Assembly: GCA_022705365.1 (NCBI GenBank)
Contig: JAKJEP010000205.1
Span: 270 to 6,218 of the forward strand
From: Planctomycetota bacterium
Lineage (GTDB): Bacteria; Planctomycetota; Phycisphaerae; Sedimentisphaerales; SM23-30
Direction: 5' to 3'
DNA: 5,949 nt
Shown here: piece after piece, positions 5,470-5,949 of the stretch
How the letters are laid out: every line of letters starts with the position of its first letter
Numbering within the stretch: the stretch's first letter is position 1
The notes under the pieces: generated by a model
What the model saw: only the letters and a program-made list of their open reading frames with translations
What the model was told of the DNA's origin: nothing
The model's database searches: none
Program-made: the position numbers and the translations under genes

Positions 5470-5949
5470 ATGGAAACAGGAAGATTTAATTTTATTCAGC
5501 AAGTGGCAGTACCAAAACAGAGCGTGCTTTACAGCCGGCACATGGGCTTGACGACGCATATGGCGGATTTCGCAGGGTATTTAATGCCGTTATGGTATAG
5601 TGCCATCAGCCGGGAGCATGAGGCGGTGCGGCAGGCGGCGGGGCTATTCGATTGTACGCATATGGGGGTACTGGAGGTGGCGGGGCCGGCGGCGCTGCCG
5701 TTTTTGAATTTGCTGGTAACAAACGATGTGAGCAAAATGGTGGTGGGCGGTTCGCAGTATTCGTATATACTGGATGCGGCGGGGAATGTGCTGGATGATC
5801 TGTTTTTGTACCGGCGCGGCACGGAGCGGTTTATGGTGGTGGTCAATGCCGCCAATGAGCCGAAGGTGAAGGCATATCTGGAGGCGCTGAGGCGGGGCAA
5901 TGCGGCCGTGGATGTGAAGAATCCCGGGCGGAAGCTGCCCGTCTGGCCG
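5470..5949 (+). CDS. gcvT: GcvT, glycine cleavage system T-protein (aminomethyltransferase), 3'-truncated by window edge
   Basis: GcvT takes the aminomethyl group from lipoylated GcvH and, with tetrahydrofolate, releases ammonia and makes 5,10-methylene-THF. The first 160 codons are present, less than half of a usual ~360-400 aa protein, and the frame is open to the end. Family motifs in order: SVLYSRHMGLTTHMADFAGYLMPLWY (18-43), EHEAVRQAAGLFDCTHMGVLEVAGP (49-73), LLVTNDVSKM (81-90), QYSYILDAAGNVLDDLFLYR (96-115), with the folate-site Asp in LDDL (108-111), and RFMVVVNAAN (120-129). After residue 140 the sequence no longer follows the common pattern and may enter an insertion. I chose ATG 5470 because GAGGA (5454-5458) lies 11 nt upstream and the predicted N-terminus already exceeds the family norm; an in-frame ATG at 5428 is only 2 nt from GGAGG. 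Codons are strongly G-ending, unlike tsaD. Other gcv genes would be expected downstream, but none is visible. Confidence 0.93.
   Translation, partial: METGRFNFIQQVAVPKQSVLYSRHMGLTTHMADFAGYLMPLWYSAISREHEAVRQAAGLFDCTHMGVLEVAGPAALPFLNLLVTNDVSKMVVGGSQYSYILDAAGNVLDDLFLYRRGTERFMVVVNAANEPKVKAYLEALRRGNAAVDVKNPGRKLPVWP

Overview
The window looks like ordinary bacterial chromosome with conserved housekeeping genes and no sign of a mobile element. Residue patterns in GyrA (QEWNMR after the quinolone region, GSIDDDPPAAMRYTEARM around the catalytic Tyr), in GcvT (FAGYLMPLWY, FDCTHMGVLEVAGP) and in TsaD (NHIHSH) resemble Planctomycetota, perhaps Phycisphaerae. That placement is inferred from memory of the families and is not proven by the sequence. 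Promoters resemble the sigma70 type, and Shine-Dalgarno (SD) motifs are used.

Layout: (1) 2-865, plus strand, the 3' part of tsaD (tRNA t6A synthesis). (2) 869-3496, minus strand, full-length gyrA (DNA gyrase subunit A), meeting tsaD tail to tail with 3 bp between stop codons. (3) 3497-3599, a short intergenic gap with a good gyrA promoter. (4) 3600-4841, minus strand, an unrecognised multi-spanning membrane protein of 413 aa. (5) 4842-5469, a 628-bp stretch without a credible protein gene but full of signals. It holds two candidate promoters and an SD-sequestering hairpin for the membrane gene, an intrinsic terminator, a rod-like RNA that I read as 6S RNA (ssrS) with its own promoter, a small palindrome, and a strong promoter facing right. 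(6) 5470-5949, plus strand, the 5' part of gcvT (glycine cleavage T-protein), cut by the window end.

The 6S RNA, the membrane gene and gyrA all read leftwards, while gcvT reads rightwards from a promoter divergent from that of the 6S RNA. Strand composition flips in the same gap: the plus strand is C-rich through tsaD and gyrA and strongly G-rich in gcvT. The genes do not form one pathway: tRNA modification, DNA supercoiling, RNA polymerase regulation and one-carbon metabolism sit side by side.

The least obvious content is in the 628-bp gap: the 6S RNA candidate, and a 14-bp perfect (one G-U) RNA hairpin that buries the SD of the membrane protein gene and ends at the base before its ATG.
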